From NCBI GenBank assembly GCA_900545325.1, contig UQZE01000015.1, forward strand, positions 1-22,254: a stretch of DNA of 22,254 nucleotides. The letters run 5' to 3'. This DNA comes from an uncultured Eubacteriales bacterium. Lineage in GTDB: Bacteria; Bacillota; Clostridia; Christensenellales; Borkfalkiaceae. The notes beneath the pieces were generated by a model. It worked only from the letters and a program-made list of their open reading frames with translations, was not told the origin of the DNA and did no database searches. The translations under genes and the position numbers were made by a program. Positions 12,366 through 19,698 of this stretch are shown here, one piece after another; the stretch's first letter is position 1, and the number at the start of each line of letters is the position of its first letter.

Positions 12366-14381
12366 ATGAAGAGATTATTGCCCGCTTATCCGCTTTGGAT
12401 CGTGGACCCGCTGTTTTCGGTATGGTCCCCGAGCGACGAACTCGCCGCCGCAGACACGCAGTTCTGGACGGGGAAAGAGAAAAAGGCCTACGGCTTTGTG
12501 CGCTACGGCGAAAAGACCTATTGCTTTATGGGCCGTATGGAGGGCGCGGAGCCGCTTGTGCAGACCGACGTGCGCGTGAGCGCGTTCGCCACGGAATACG
12601 ATTTTACGGCCGAAGCTTTCGAACTGAAAGTGCGTTTCGTTTCGCCGCTCCTGCCGGACGATCTGCAGCTGATGAGCTGTCCCGTGTGCTACACGGAATA
12701 CGAAATAAGGGAAAAGGGCGCGCCGCAGGCGTTTTCCGTCGCGGTCGCGCTCGACGAAGGGTTCTGTTACGACGAAGAGGCGGAAGTCATCGGCGGCGTC
12801 GTGCCCGAAGAGGGTTACGAGGCGGCGTTTTTCACCCGCAGGCGCAATCTGCCTATGTCGCATGCGAACGACATGATCTCGCCGGACTGGGGCACGGTGT
12901 ATCTCGCGGGGGAGGAAGGCTGGTTTTTATCCCGTTCGGGGTTGAACGGTTATCTCGGCACGGGTTCTGCCGAATACGTGAAAAAGGCGGAAGAACGCAA
13001 ATACATACTCGCCGTGTCCCGCAAGAAAAAGGGATATTTCATGACGGCGTTCGACGACGGCGTGTCGATCTCGTATTTCGGGGAATGGCTCAAGAACTAT
13101 TTTTTCAAGGACGGAAAAACGATTTTCGACGCGCTCAGATTTTCCGCGGCGGAAAAGGAAAGCGTCCTGTGCAGGCTTTCCGCGTTCGACGAAAAACTGA
13201 AAACCGACTGCGACGGTGTGGGAGACGGGTATTATCTGCTCGCCTGCGCGGCGCTCAGACAGTCCGTCGGCGCGCACAAACTCGTGGAAAACCGCAAAGG
13301 GGAACTGCTCTTTTTATCCAAGGAATGTAACTCCAACGGCTGCATAGGCACGGCGGACATCACCTACCCGTCCATGCCGCTCTATCTTCTTTATAATCCC
13401 GAACTCGTCAACGGCATGCTGCGCGGCATATTCGACTTCGCGCGCATGGACGTTTGGACGTTCGATTTCGCCCCGCACGATATCGGCACTTATCCCTATT
13501 GCTGCGGACAGATATACGGCGTGAGCGGACGGGACGACAAATACGCCTGCGGCTCGCTCAACGCGCCCGATACAGTCGCGCGCACGCATCTCGGCCTTTA
13601 TATGTTTCCCGCGGAGAGCGGCGTTTACGAATTCAAATATCAGATGCCCGTGGAGGAATGCGGAAACATGATCGTGGCGACGGCGGCGGCCGCCGTGGCG
13701 AAGAAAGACTTTTCCCTTGCGGAAAAGAACTTCGACCTGCTCGAAAAGTGGGTAACGTATCTCGAAAAATACGGGCTTAAACCTGAAAGCCAGCTCTGTA
13801 CGGACGACTTTGCCGGACATCTTGCCAACAACGTGAACCTCGCGGTCAAGGCGGTGGTCGGCATAGAAAGTTTCGCGCTCATATGCGAAAATCTCGGAAG
13901 AAAGGAGGCGGCGGAAAAATATTACGCCCTCGCAAAAGATTATGCGGCGCGCCTCCGCGCGGAAACGGGCGCGGGCGTTCTCCCGCTCGCCTACGGGCAG
14001 AAAGGGAGCTATTCCATCAAGTACAACATGCTTTTCGACAAGCTGTTCGGATTTTCCCTTTTTTCCCGGGAAGTCTGCGAAGAGGAAACGTCGTATTACG
14101 TATCGAAGAACAACGCTTTCGGCGTACCCCTCGACGTGCGCGCGGATTATACGAAATCCGACTGGATTTTATGGGCCGCGGCCATGACGGACGATAAGCA
14201 AAAACGCGCCGCGCTTTACGCGCCCGTTTTGAAGTTCCTGAAAGAAAGCCCGCGCCGCGCGCCTTTCGGGGATTGGTACCACACGACGGACGGAAAGATC
14301 GTGTACTTTATCAACCGCACGGTGCAGGGAGGCGTGTTCGCGCCCCTGCTCGCCGCGAAAGAACTGCTGAAAACGAAATAA
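12366..14381 (+). CDS. DUF4965/glutaminase-like family protein, cytoplasmic
   Basis: This 671-residue protein is related to the family annotated as glutaminase-like (DUF4964/DUF5127/DUF4965/DUF1793, named after Aspergillus GtaA). Family segments are PAYPLWIVDPLFSVWSPSD (6-24), SKECNSNGCIGTADITYPS (318-336), PHDIGTYP (370-377), QMPVEECGNM (426-435), DFAGHLANNVNLAVKA (481-496), SIKYNMLFDKLFGFSLF (550-566), a KSDW segment (597-600) and a final NRTVQGGVF. The C-terminal half is expected to be an (alpha/alpha)6 barrel like many glycosidases. There is no signal peptide, so it acts in the cytoplasm. GAGGAA at 12352-12357 supports the start. True glutaminase activity in bacteria is not established by homology, and the setting between two glycan operons favours a glycan-related role, which is inference. 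Confidence 0.88.
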   Translation: MKRLLPAYPLWIVDPLFSVWSPSDELAAADTQFWTGKEKKAYGFVRYGEKTYCFMGRMEGAEPLVQTDVRVSAFATEYDFTAEAFELKVRFVSPLLPDDLQLMSCPVCYTEYEIREKGAPQAFSVAVALDEGFCYDEEAEVIGGVVPEEGYEAAFFTRRRNLPMSHANDMISPDWGTVYLAGEEGWFLSRSGLNGYLGTGSAEYVKKAEERKYILAVSRKKKGYFMTAFDDGVSISYFGEWLKNYFFKDGKTIFDALRFSAAEKESVLCRLSAFDEKLKTDCDGVGDGYYLLACAALRQSVGAHKLVENRKGELLFLSKECNSNGCIGTADITYPSMPLYLLYNPELVNGMLRGIFDFARMDVWTFDFAPHDIGTYPYCCGQIYGVSGRDDKYACGSLNAPDTVARTHLGLYMFPAESGVYEFKYQMPVEECGNMIVATAAAAVAKKDFSLAEKNFDLLEKWVTYLEKYGLKPESQLCTDDFAGHLANNVNLAVKAVVGIESFALICENLGRKEAAEKYYALAKDYAARLRAETGAGVLPLAYGQKGSYSIKYNMLFDKLFGFSLFSREVCEEETSYYVSKNNAFGVPLDVRADYTKSDWILWAAAMTDDKQKRAALYAPVLKFLKESPRRAPFGDWYHTTDGKIVYFINRTVQGGVFAPLLAAKELLKTK

Positions 14382-14396
14382 GGAAAAATCTGCGGA

Positions 14397-14428
14397 TAAA
14401 ACGGTTTCGGAAACGAAGCCGTTTTTTT
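14397..14428 (+). terminator. Intrinsic terminator after the DUF4965 gene
   Basis: AAACGGTTTCG (14399-14409) pairs with CGAAGCCGTTT (14414-14424), with one U-G pair, around a GAAA tetraloop and runs into a T-tract ending at 14428. Confidence 0.9.
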
Positions 14429-14507
14429 ATGCCCTTCGGTATGTATTTTCAACGATTTGCAGATATTAAATCGTGAAAAAAGATAAATATCGAAAGGCAT
14501 AAAAAGT

Positions 14508-14524
14508 TAAATTTGATAAATTTA
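14508..14524. promoter_or_regulatory. Inverted repeat TAAATTT-GAT-AAATTTA upstream of operon 2
   Basis: Perfect 7-bp arms are separated by three bases, about 40 bases upstream of the -10 element. The 7-3-7 geometry matches the repeat at 2004-2020 but the sequence differs. The region is A+T-rich, so this is only a candidate binding site. Confidence 0.35.
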
Positions 14525-14562
14525 TTGTAGTTTTTGCTATTTCATTTCAATTGTCTAAACGC

Positions 14563-14568
14563 TATAAT
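14563..14568 (+). promoter_or_regulatory. -10 element of the operon 2 promoter
   Basis: A perfect TATAAT lies 23 bases before the AraC ATG. No good -35 is found 16-18 bases upstream (TTTCAT at 17 bases), which fits a promoter needing an activator, such as the AraC-type protein encoded directly downstream. Confidence 0.6.
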
Positions 14569-14591
14569 AAGGTTGCCTGAAGGGAGAGATA

Positions 14592-15497
14592 ATGGATAAA
14601 ATACAAAAGATATTAAGCGGTATGTCGGTCTATGTGCGGAGAGCATGGGACGCGAAAATGCCTATCGGCTGGGAACTGCCCGAACGATATATTTACGACT
14701 TTGAATTATTATATGTCAAGGAAGGTTCGATAGAGGTCTTGACGGAAGGAAAAAGGTTTATAGGAACGGCGGGGGAACTGTTCTTTTTTGTGCCGGGGCA
14801 GATCCACAGCATCAAAAGCATCGGCACCGAACGGGTGCGCCAGCCGCATATACATTTTGACTTTTATTATGACGAACTCAGCGAAAGCCTGGAAATCCCC
14901 ATTAAAATGCCGCAGACGGACGCTTTTATGCGCAAAAACGTTCTGCGGGAAAATCCGCTTCTGAACGTTCCGACGAAACTTTCTTTTAAAGATCCCTATT
15001 CTATCGATAATCTGATACAAAAAATAATCGTCGAAAGCGCAAATAAAAATCCGCTCAGCATAATCCGGTGCAAGTCGCTGATGTTCGAGCTGCTCTACCT
15101 GATTTTTAACAATAAATTTATCGGCAAGGAAAATAACTGCGTGAAAGGCAATGCGCTCGACGTAGTGGAAAATGCAAACGGTTTCATGCAAAGAAACTGC
15201 GACAGGGCGATAACGACGGCGGAAGTCGCGAAACACGTGGGATACAGTACGAACTATTTCGTTACCATCTATAAAAGCGTGTCGGGAATCAGCCCGATGG
15301 CTTATCACGAAAAATTACGCATAGAAAAAGCGAAGAATTTTATTCTTACGACAAATCTTTCGATGTCGGAAGTCGCGGATGAACTGGGATTCGACAATCT
15401 TTACAGTTTCAGCCGATATTTTAAAAGATTGACAGGATATTCACCGTTGGAATACAGAACGGAGAATAATAAAAATGATAAAAGGAGAGATCGATGA
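14592..15497 (+). CDS. AraC-family transcriptional regulator (operon 2)
   Basis: This 301-residue regulator has an N-terminal cupin-like sensor half (about 25-95, including PERYIYDFELLYVKEGSIEV and FFFVPGQIHSI with histidines) and a C-terminal AraC double helix-turn-helix (about 205-290). The first HTH is ITTAEVAKHVGYSTNYFV; the second is LSMSEVADELGFDNLYSFSR followed by YFKRLTGYSPLEYR, the family's hallmark ending. It starts at ATG 14592 after GGGAGAG (14582-14588). Its stop overlaps the start of the solute-binding protein gene by ATGA, so it is the first gene of operon 2 and most likely activates that operon in response to a sugar. Autoregulation follows from this arrangement. The effector is unknown; the neighbouring GH172 suggests a furanoside sugar. 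Confidence 0.95.
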   Translation: MDKIQKILSGMSVYVRRAWDAKMPIGWELPERYIYDFELLYVKEGSIEVLTEGKRFIGTAGELFFFVPGQIHSIKSIGTERVRQPHIHFDFYYDELSESLEIPIKMPQTDAFMRKNVLRENPLLNVPTKLSFKDPYSIDNLIQKIIVESANKNPLSIIRCKSLMFELLYLIFNNKFIGKENNCVKGNALDVVENANGFMQRNCDRAITTAEVAKHVGYSTNYFVTIYKSVSGISPMAYHEKLRIEKAKNFILTTNLSMSEVADELGFDNLYSFSRYFKRLTGYSPLEYRTENNKNDKRRDR

Positions 15498-16858
15498 AAA
15501 AATTAATCAGCATTATCGGCGCCGTTTTTTTACTGGGGAGTTCGCTTTTCGGTATGACGGCCTGCACAAAAGACGATTATCCCGTAGAGGAAGGCGCTAC
15601 GGAGATAAAGATCATGGCGCGGGAATTCGAACAATGGAGGAACGATCAGTTCGACGCCGTCGTGCGGGCGATCAACGAAGATCTGACCGACGGCATACAA
15701 GTGGAAGTCGAATACGTGATCGAAGAGAATTTTAACGATCGTCTGACCTCTGCAAGAGAAGCGGGACAGGCTCCAGACATCATCATGCACAGCTATAACC
15801 ACATCTATACGCAGTACGATAATGGAAATATCTGCGCGATAGACGACTATATGTCCGAAGACGCGATGAACGACATTAAAGACGTGGTGAAAGAAGCGAT
15901 CGTTTTCGGCGGAAAAACCTACGCTTATCCGTGGTATACGGAGGCGAGCACGCTGTTGTTTTACTCCAAGTCGAAATTCGCGGAAGCGGGTATTGAAAAA
16001 GCGCCCGAAACGTGGGAGGAACTGCTCGCCGCGTGCGCAAAGATAAAGCCGACGATGAACAAAGGGACGTATACGCTCGGCATGCCTTTGGGCGGCGATA
16101 TCGGCTGGGCAACGTGGGGTATGGTATACAATCAGTTGGACGGCTGGCCCATCAAGGACGATTGGAGTTCTTCCGTGTTTGACGACGCCGAAAAGGTAAA
16201 GGCGTATGCCGCGTATTTAGATTTTTACGGAGCGCTTTACGATAACGGATATGCGCCCGTGAGCGCCGTGCATGCAAACGGATACAATGAGATCATTTCC
16301 GCATGGGCGGAAGGGAAATATGCGATGACGCTCGCCGTTTCCAGTCAGCTGGGCACGATCATTCAGGAATATCCCGAAAAGCTCGACGACGTCGGGATTG
16401 CCGTCATGCCAACGCAGAGCGGCGACAAGGACAAAGTTACCGCGACGAACGGCGGCTGGTGTTTCTGTATCGACGCAAAGTGCGCAAACAAAGAGCTTGC
16501 GGGCAAGGTCATTGAAAAACTGATGTATGAGAACACCGCGCAGAACGTGGAGTTTTACACAATGAGCGGATACAGCAGGACGAGCGCGCTGAAATCGGTG
16601 AGCGCCGAAGTGGATAAACTCGTAAAGACCAGCGAATACGCCGAATTTGCGGATATCATAAACGGCGTATGCGCAAATGCCGTGATGGAGCCGATCTATA
16701 CATGGAACGTGTCTTTGCAGGTCGCGTGGACGATGGAAAACATGATACAGGGTACGAGCGATACGACCGTCCAGCTGACGCAGAAACTTGCGGAGAAGAT
16801 AGACAATATCATCGCGGTTTCCGATATCGCGGGAAAAAATCCGCATTATAACGGCTGA
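15494..16858 (+). CDS. ABC transporter extracellular solute-binding lipoprotein (operon 2)
   Basis: This 454-residue solute-binding protein (SBP family 1) has a lipoprotein signal and lipobox MTAC with Cys24. Family features are TEIKIMAREFEQWR, RLTSAREAGQAPDIIMHSYN (the early ligand-site region), GKTYAYPWYTEASTLLFYSKS, ETWEELLAACAKI, and a later FAEGKYAM-like segment (WAEGKYAMTLA). It is translationally coupled to the AraC gene by ATGA at 15494-15497, with AAAGGAGAG at 15481-15489. It is clearly a different branch from the operon 1 binding protein, so a different ligand is likely. It feeds the two permeases encoded immediately downstream. Confidence 0.95.
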   Translation: MKKLISIIGAVFLLGSSLFGMTACTKDDYPVEEGATEIKIMAREFEQWRNDQFDAVVRAINEDLTDGIQVEVEYVIEENFNDRLTSAREAGQAPDIIMHSYNHIYTQYDNGNICAIDDYMSEDAMNDIKDVVKEAIVFGGKTYAYPWYTEASTLLFYSKSKFAEAGIEKAPETWEELLAACAKIKPTMNKGTYTLGMPLGGDIGWATWGMVYNQLDGWPIKDDWSSSVFDDAEKVKAYAAYLDFYGALYDNGYAPVSAVHANGYNEIISAWAEGKYAMTLAVSSQLGTIIQEYPEKLDDVGIAVMPTQSGDKDKVTATNGGWCFCIDAKCANKELAGKVIEKLMYENTAQNVEFYTMSGYSRTSALKSVSAEVDKLVKTSEYAEFADIINGVCANAVMEPIYTWNVSLQVAWTMENMIQGTSDTTVQLTQKLAEKIDNIIAVSDIAGKNPHYNG

Positions 16859-16860
16859 TC

Positions 16861-17760
16861 ATGAAACTCGCAAAGTCGTTGAATTATAAGGATAAAACGA
16901 CGGGATTGCTGATGATTCTGCCCTGCGTGCTGGGCATTACGGTATTCGTGATGATCCCGCTCGTTCTCGCGCTGTATCGTTCGCTTTTCGAATACAGGGT
17001 ATACAGCGAGGTGCAGGAATGGGTTGGTCTCGGAAATTATATACAGATACTGTCCACAGAGCTGTTTGTCGATTCTTTTCTGAACGTCTTTCTGCTGACG
17101 GCCTGCGTGGTCGTGCTGATGGTGCTGCTGAGTTTTTTCTTCGCGCACGTCATCAATAATGTAGGCCCCGGATTTTCAAAAACGGTGAGAGCAATCATAT
17201 ATATTCCCTGCCTGATTTCGGGAATTGCCGCAAGCATAATCTTTCTGTTCCTCACCAACTATTCGGGCGGGCTGATCAACGGTATTTTATTGAGTCTCGA
17301 TAAAAATCCGATCGCCTTCGACAGGGAGGGGCTTTGGCCTTACGTTTCGGTCGTTTATCCCACGCTTTGGCTGGGATTCGGATACAACTGCCTCGTGCTT
17401 TATGCGGGGCTGATAAATATACCGCAAAGCTATTACGAAGCGGCAGAACTCGACGGCGCGTCCGCGGCGGCGCGGCTCTGGTTCATCACGTTGCCGAACA
17501 TGAAAAATTACTTCGTGCTCATCGTCGTGAATCTGGTAGCGGCAAATCTGCAGATGTTCGAAATTCCCATGATGATGACGGGCGGCGGACCGTTGTTCAA
17601 AACATATACGCCGGTATTGTATGTGTATAACTCTTATCGCGACAACGCCGCCACGCAGTCTCTGACGATCGCCGCCGCCGTGCTCATCATGATACCGATC
17701 GCGATCGTCAACATGATCGTGTTCCGCGTGATCCGCTCGGAAAAATCGAGCGACGATTGA
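16861..17760 (+). CDS. ABC sugar transporter permease, MalF type (operon 2)
   Basis: This 299-residue permease has six hydrophobic segments, starting at residues 13-40. The EAA loop is at about 192-215 (YYEAAELDGASAAARLWFITLP), followed by the GGGPLFKTYTPVLYVY segment typical of the family. The ATG is two bases after the previous stop, and no convincing ribosome site precedes it (CATTATAACGGCTGATC). Translation therefore probably depends on coupling to the solute-binding protein gene. It forms the channel with the next permease. Confidence 0.95.
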   Translation: MKLAKSLNYKDKTTGLLMILPCVLGITVFVMIPLVLALYRSLFEYRVYSEVQEWVGLGNYIQILSTELFVDSFLNVFLLTACVVVLMVLLSFFFAHVINNVGPGFSKTVRAIIYIPCLISGIAASIIFLFLTNYSGGLINGILLSLDKNPIAFDREGLWPYVSVVYPTLWLGFGYNCLVLYAGLINIPQSYYEAAELDGASAAARLWFITLPNMKNYFVLIVVNLVAANLQMFEIPMMMTGGGPLFKTYTPVLYVYNSYRDNAATQSLTIAAAVLIMIPIAIVNMIVFRVIRSEKSSDD

Positions 17761-17764
17761 GGTG
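17759..17764 (+). promoter_or_regulatory. Ribosome-binding site that fixes the second MalG-type start
   Basis: GAGGTG lies four bases before ATG 17769. An in-frame TTG at 17757 overlaps the previous stop and would leave no ribosome site upstream, so the ATG is preferred. Confidence 0.65.
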
Positions 17765-17768
17765 TGTG

Positions 17769-18599
17769 ATGAAATCGAAAATTTTTCGCGTATTTATGTA
17801 TATCGCCGCGTCGTTCGTCCTCCTCGTCGTATGTATTCCGCTGCTTTGGATGATCATATCGGCATTTAAAAGCAAGAGCGAAGTTCTGCCCGCGGGGCTG
17901 ATAATCTTTCCGAGCGTGTGGCATTTCGATAATTTTGCAAAGGTATTCAAAACGTATTCTGACATCAACTTTTTCATGAGTTATATGTCTACCCTGGGCG
18001 TTGCCACGGTCGGCGTGATATTGTCGCTCGCGGTGAATTCGATGGCGGGATATGCGTTTGCGCGGCTCGATTTTCCGTTAAAGCGTTTTTTCTGGTGTTA
18101 CGTGGTGTTTCAGATGTTTATTCCCGGAATATCCATACTGATCACGTCCATCAAAGTCGTATCCGCGCTCAAAATGATGAACACGTTTTTCGTGTTGGTG
18201 CTGCCGGGCGTCGCAAACGGATATAACGCGTTCTTTTTCAGGCAGTTCTTTTTATCCGTGCCGAGGGGATATGAAGAGGCCGCGCAGATAGACGGACTGG
18301 GAAGATTCGGCATCTACGTGCGCATCTTCCTGCCGCTTGCGGTTACGCCGCTCATCATTATCGGCGCAAGCGTTTTCATGGGATACTGGAACAGCTATCT
18401 GTGGCCCAGCCTCACCGTTACGGAAAACGTAGGTTTAAAACAAATAATGCAGGTCATTCTGATACTGAAGTCGCGTTACAGGGGAGATTTCGGCGTCGTG
18501 GTGGCGGGAACGCTCATTTCCGTAACCGGCCCCCTTCTCATTTTCGTGTTCGCGCAGAAGTATATCGTACAGGGCATCACCATTGCCGGAATTAAATAA
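17769..18599 (+). CDS. ABC sugar transporter permease, MalG type (operon 2)
   Basis: This 276-residue MalG/UgpE-type permease has the first membrane helix at about 8-32. The EAA loop is at about 168-192 (YEEAAQIDGLGRFGIYVRIFLP), followed by FMGYWNSYLWPSL. The usual C-terminal ending is QKYIVQGITIAGIK. It begins eight bases after the MalF-type stop. Residue count and N-terminus are normal for the family. It completes the second importer, which like the first lacks an ATPase gene in this window. Confidence 0.95.
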   Translation: MKSKIFRVFMYIAASFVLLVVCIPLLWMIISAFKSKSEVLPAGLIIFPSVWHFDNFAKVFKTYSDINFFMSYMSTLGVATVGVILSLAVNSMAGYAFARLDFPLKRFFWCYVVFQMFIPGISILITSIKVVSALKMMNTFFVLVLPGVANGYNAFFFRQFFLSVPRGYEEAAQIDGLGRFGIYVRIFLPLAVTPLIIIGASVFMGYWNSYLWPSLTVTENVGLKQIMQVILILKSRYRGDFGVVVAGTLISVTGPLLIFVFAQKYIVQGITIAGIK

Positions 18600-18604
18600 G
18601 GAGA
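18598..18604 (+). promoter_or_regulatory. Ribosome-binding site that fixes the GH172 start
   Basis: AAGGAGA lies eight bases before ATG 18613. An in-frame GTG-type extension back to 18583 would overlap the permease gene and is not supported. Confidence 0.8.
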
Positions 18605-18612
18605 CTGAAAAT

Positions 18613-19680
18613 ATGGAGCAGATTTACAGGCGGATCGAGGGCCGCCGCAGAAGGATTTCGAGTTACGACAGAACGGGCGGCAATGCAGACTGGTATGAAA
18701 TAAAGCCGCATGAAACGAGAGATTTTGCAGAATTCAAAGGCGAAGGAATCGTAAAGCATATTTGGATAACGATGGCGAATTTCGGCCGCGTGGAAGAGTT
18801 TTTGCTGCGCAAGACCGTTTTGCGCGCTTATTGGGACGGAGAGGAAAGCCCGAGCGTGGAGGCGCCCGTAGGCGATTTCTTCGGCATGGGACACGCGCTC
18901 AGCAAAAATTTCGTGAGCGCGCCGTTACAGATGAGTCCCGAAGACGGAAAGGGCTTCAACAGCTGGTGGCCGATGCCTTTCAGGAAAAGTTTTCGCTTTT
19001 CCGTACAAAACGACTGCGACATACCGCTGCAATTCTATTTTTACGTGGATTTTCAGGAACAACCCGTACCGGAAGACGCGCTGTATTTTCATGCGCGCTG
19101 GCACAGGGAGTGTCCTACGCGGGGCGTGGAGGAAAGCGCGTGCGCCGATCACCGCGAATGGTGTTTCGGCGGCAGCAACGCCACGGGCGCGGAAAATTAC
19201 GTCGTTCTGGAAGCGAAAGGCCGCGGACATTACTGCGGGGCAAATATAAATATCCACAATCTGAATACGTCGAATCTCTGGGATTGGCCGGGAGAGGGGG
19301 ACGATATGATCTTTATCGACGGAGAGAAAAGTCCTTCTATCCATGGAACCGGAACGGAAGATTACGTGAATATGGCGTGGTGTCCGAGACAGGAATACTG
19401 CGCGCCGTATCACGGACTGCTTCTGGGCGGAGAAGAAAACTGGAAGGGAAAGATAAGTTATTACAGGTACCATATCGCAGACCCGATCAATTTCGAAAGG
19501 GAGATAAAGGTTACGGTAGAGCACGGACATTGCAATCACAGGAGCGACGACTGGTCGAGCACGGCCTATTGGTATCAGACCGAACCTCACGCCGCGTACA
19601 GTCCGATCGCCGAATGGAAGGAACGACTTCCCGTTTCCGCCGAAGCGCTGAGATGGGATAATAAAATCGTTAAAGGTTAA
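18613..19680 (+). CDS. DUF2961 / GH172 family glycosidase, cytoplasmic
   Basis: This 355-residue protein belongs to the family formerly called DUF2961, now GH172, whose characterised members act on alpha-D-fructofuranosides, difructose anhydrides and alpha-D-arabinofuranosides, including mycobacterial D-arabinan. Visible family features are the N-terminal SSYDRTGGNADWYEI, the GEGIVKHIWITM strand, EAPVGDFFGMGH, FNSWWPMPF, the central FIDGEKSPSIHGTGTEDYVN with its conserved Gly-Thr-Glu-Asp-Tyr, and YRYHIADPINFEREIKVTVEHG. No signal peptide is present, so it would act on imported oligosaccharides. It lies 13 bases after the MalG-type gene and 18 bases before the next gene. The length is in the family range. 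Which furanoside it cleaves cannot be told from sequence. Confidence 0.9.
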   Translation: MEQIYRRIEGRRRRISSYDRTGGNADWYEIKPHETRDFAEFKGEGIVKHIWITMANFGRVEEFLLRKTVLRAYWDGEESPSVEAPVGDFFGMGHALSKNFVSAPLQMSPEDGKGFNSWWPMPFRKSFRFSVQNDCDIPLQFYFYVDFQEQPVPEDALYFHARWHRECPTRGVEESACADHREWCFGGSNATGAENYVVLEAKGRGHYCGANINIHNLNTSNLWDWPGEGDDMIFIDGEKSPSIHGTGTEDYVNMAWCPRQEYCAPYHGLLLGGEENWKGKISYYRYHIADPINFEREIKVTVEHGHCNHRSDDWSSTAYWYQTEPHAAYSPIAEWKERLPVSAEALRWDNKIVKG

Positions 19681-19698
19681 ATTTTAAGGAGGAAAATC

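Noticed and set aside
12230..13330. Plus-strand open frame of 366 codons overlapping the DUF4965 gene in another frame
   Set aside because: It runs through the operon 1 terminator and the next promoter, and its translation is Arg-rich without motifs.
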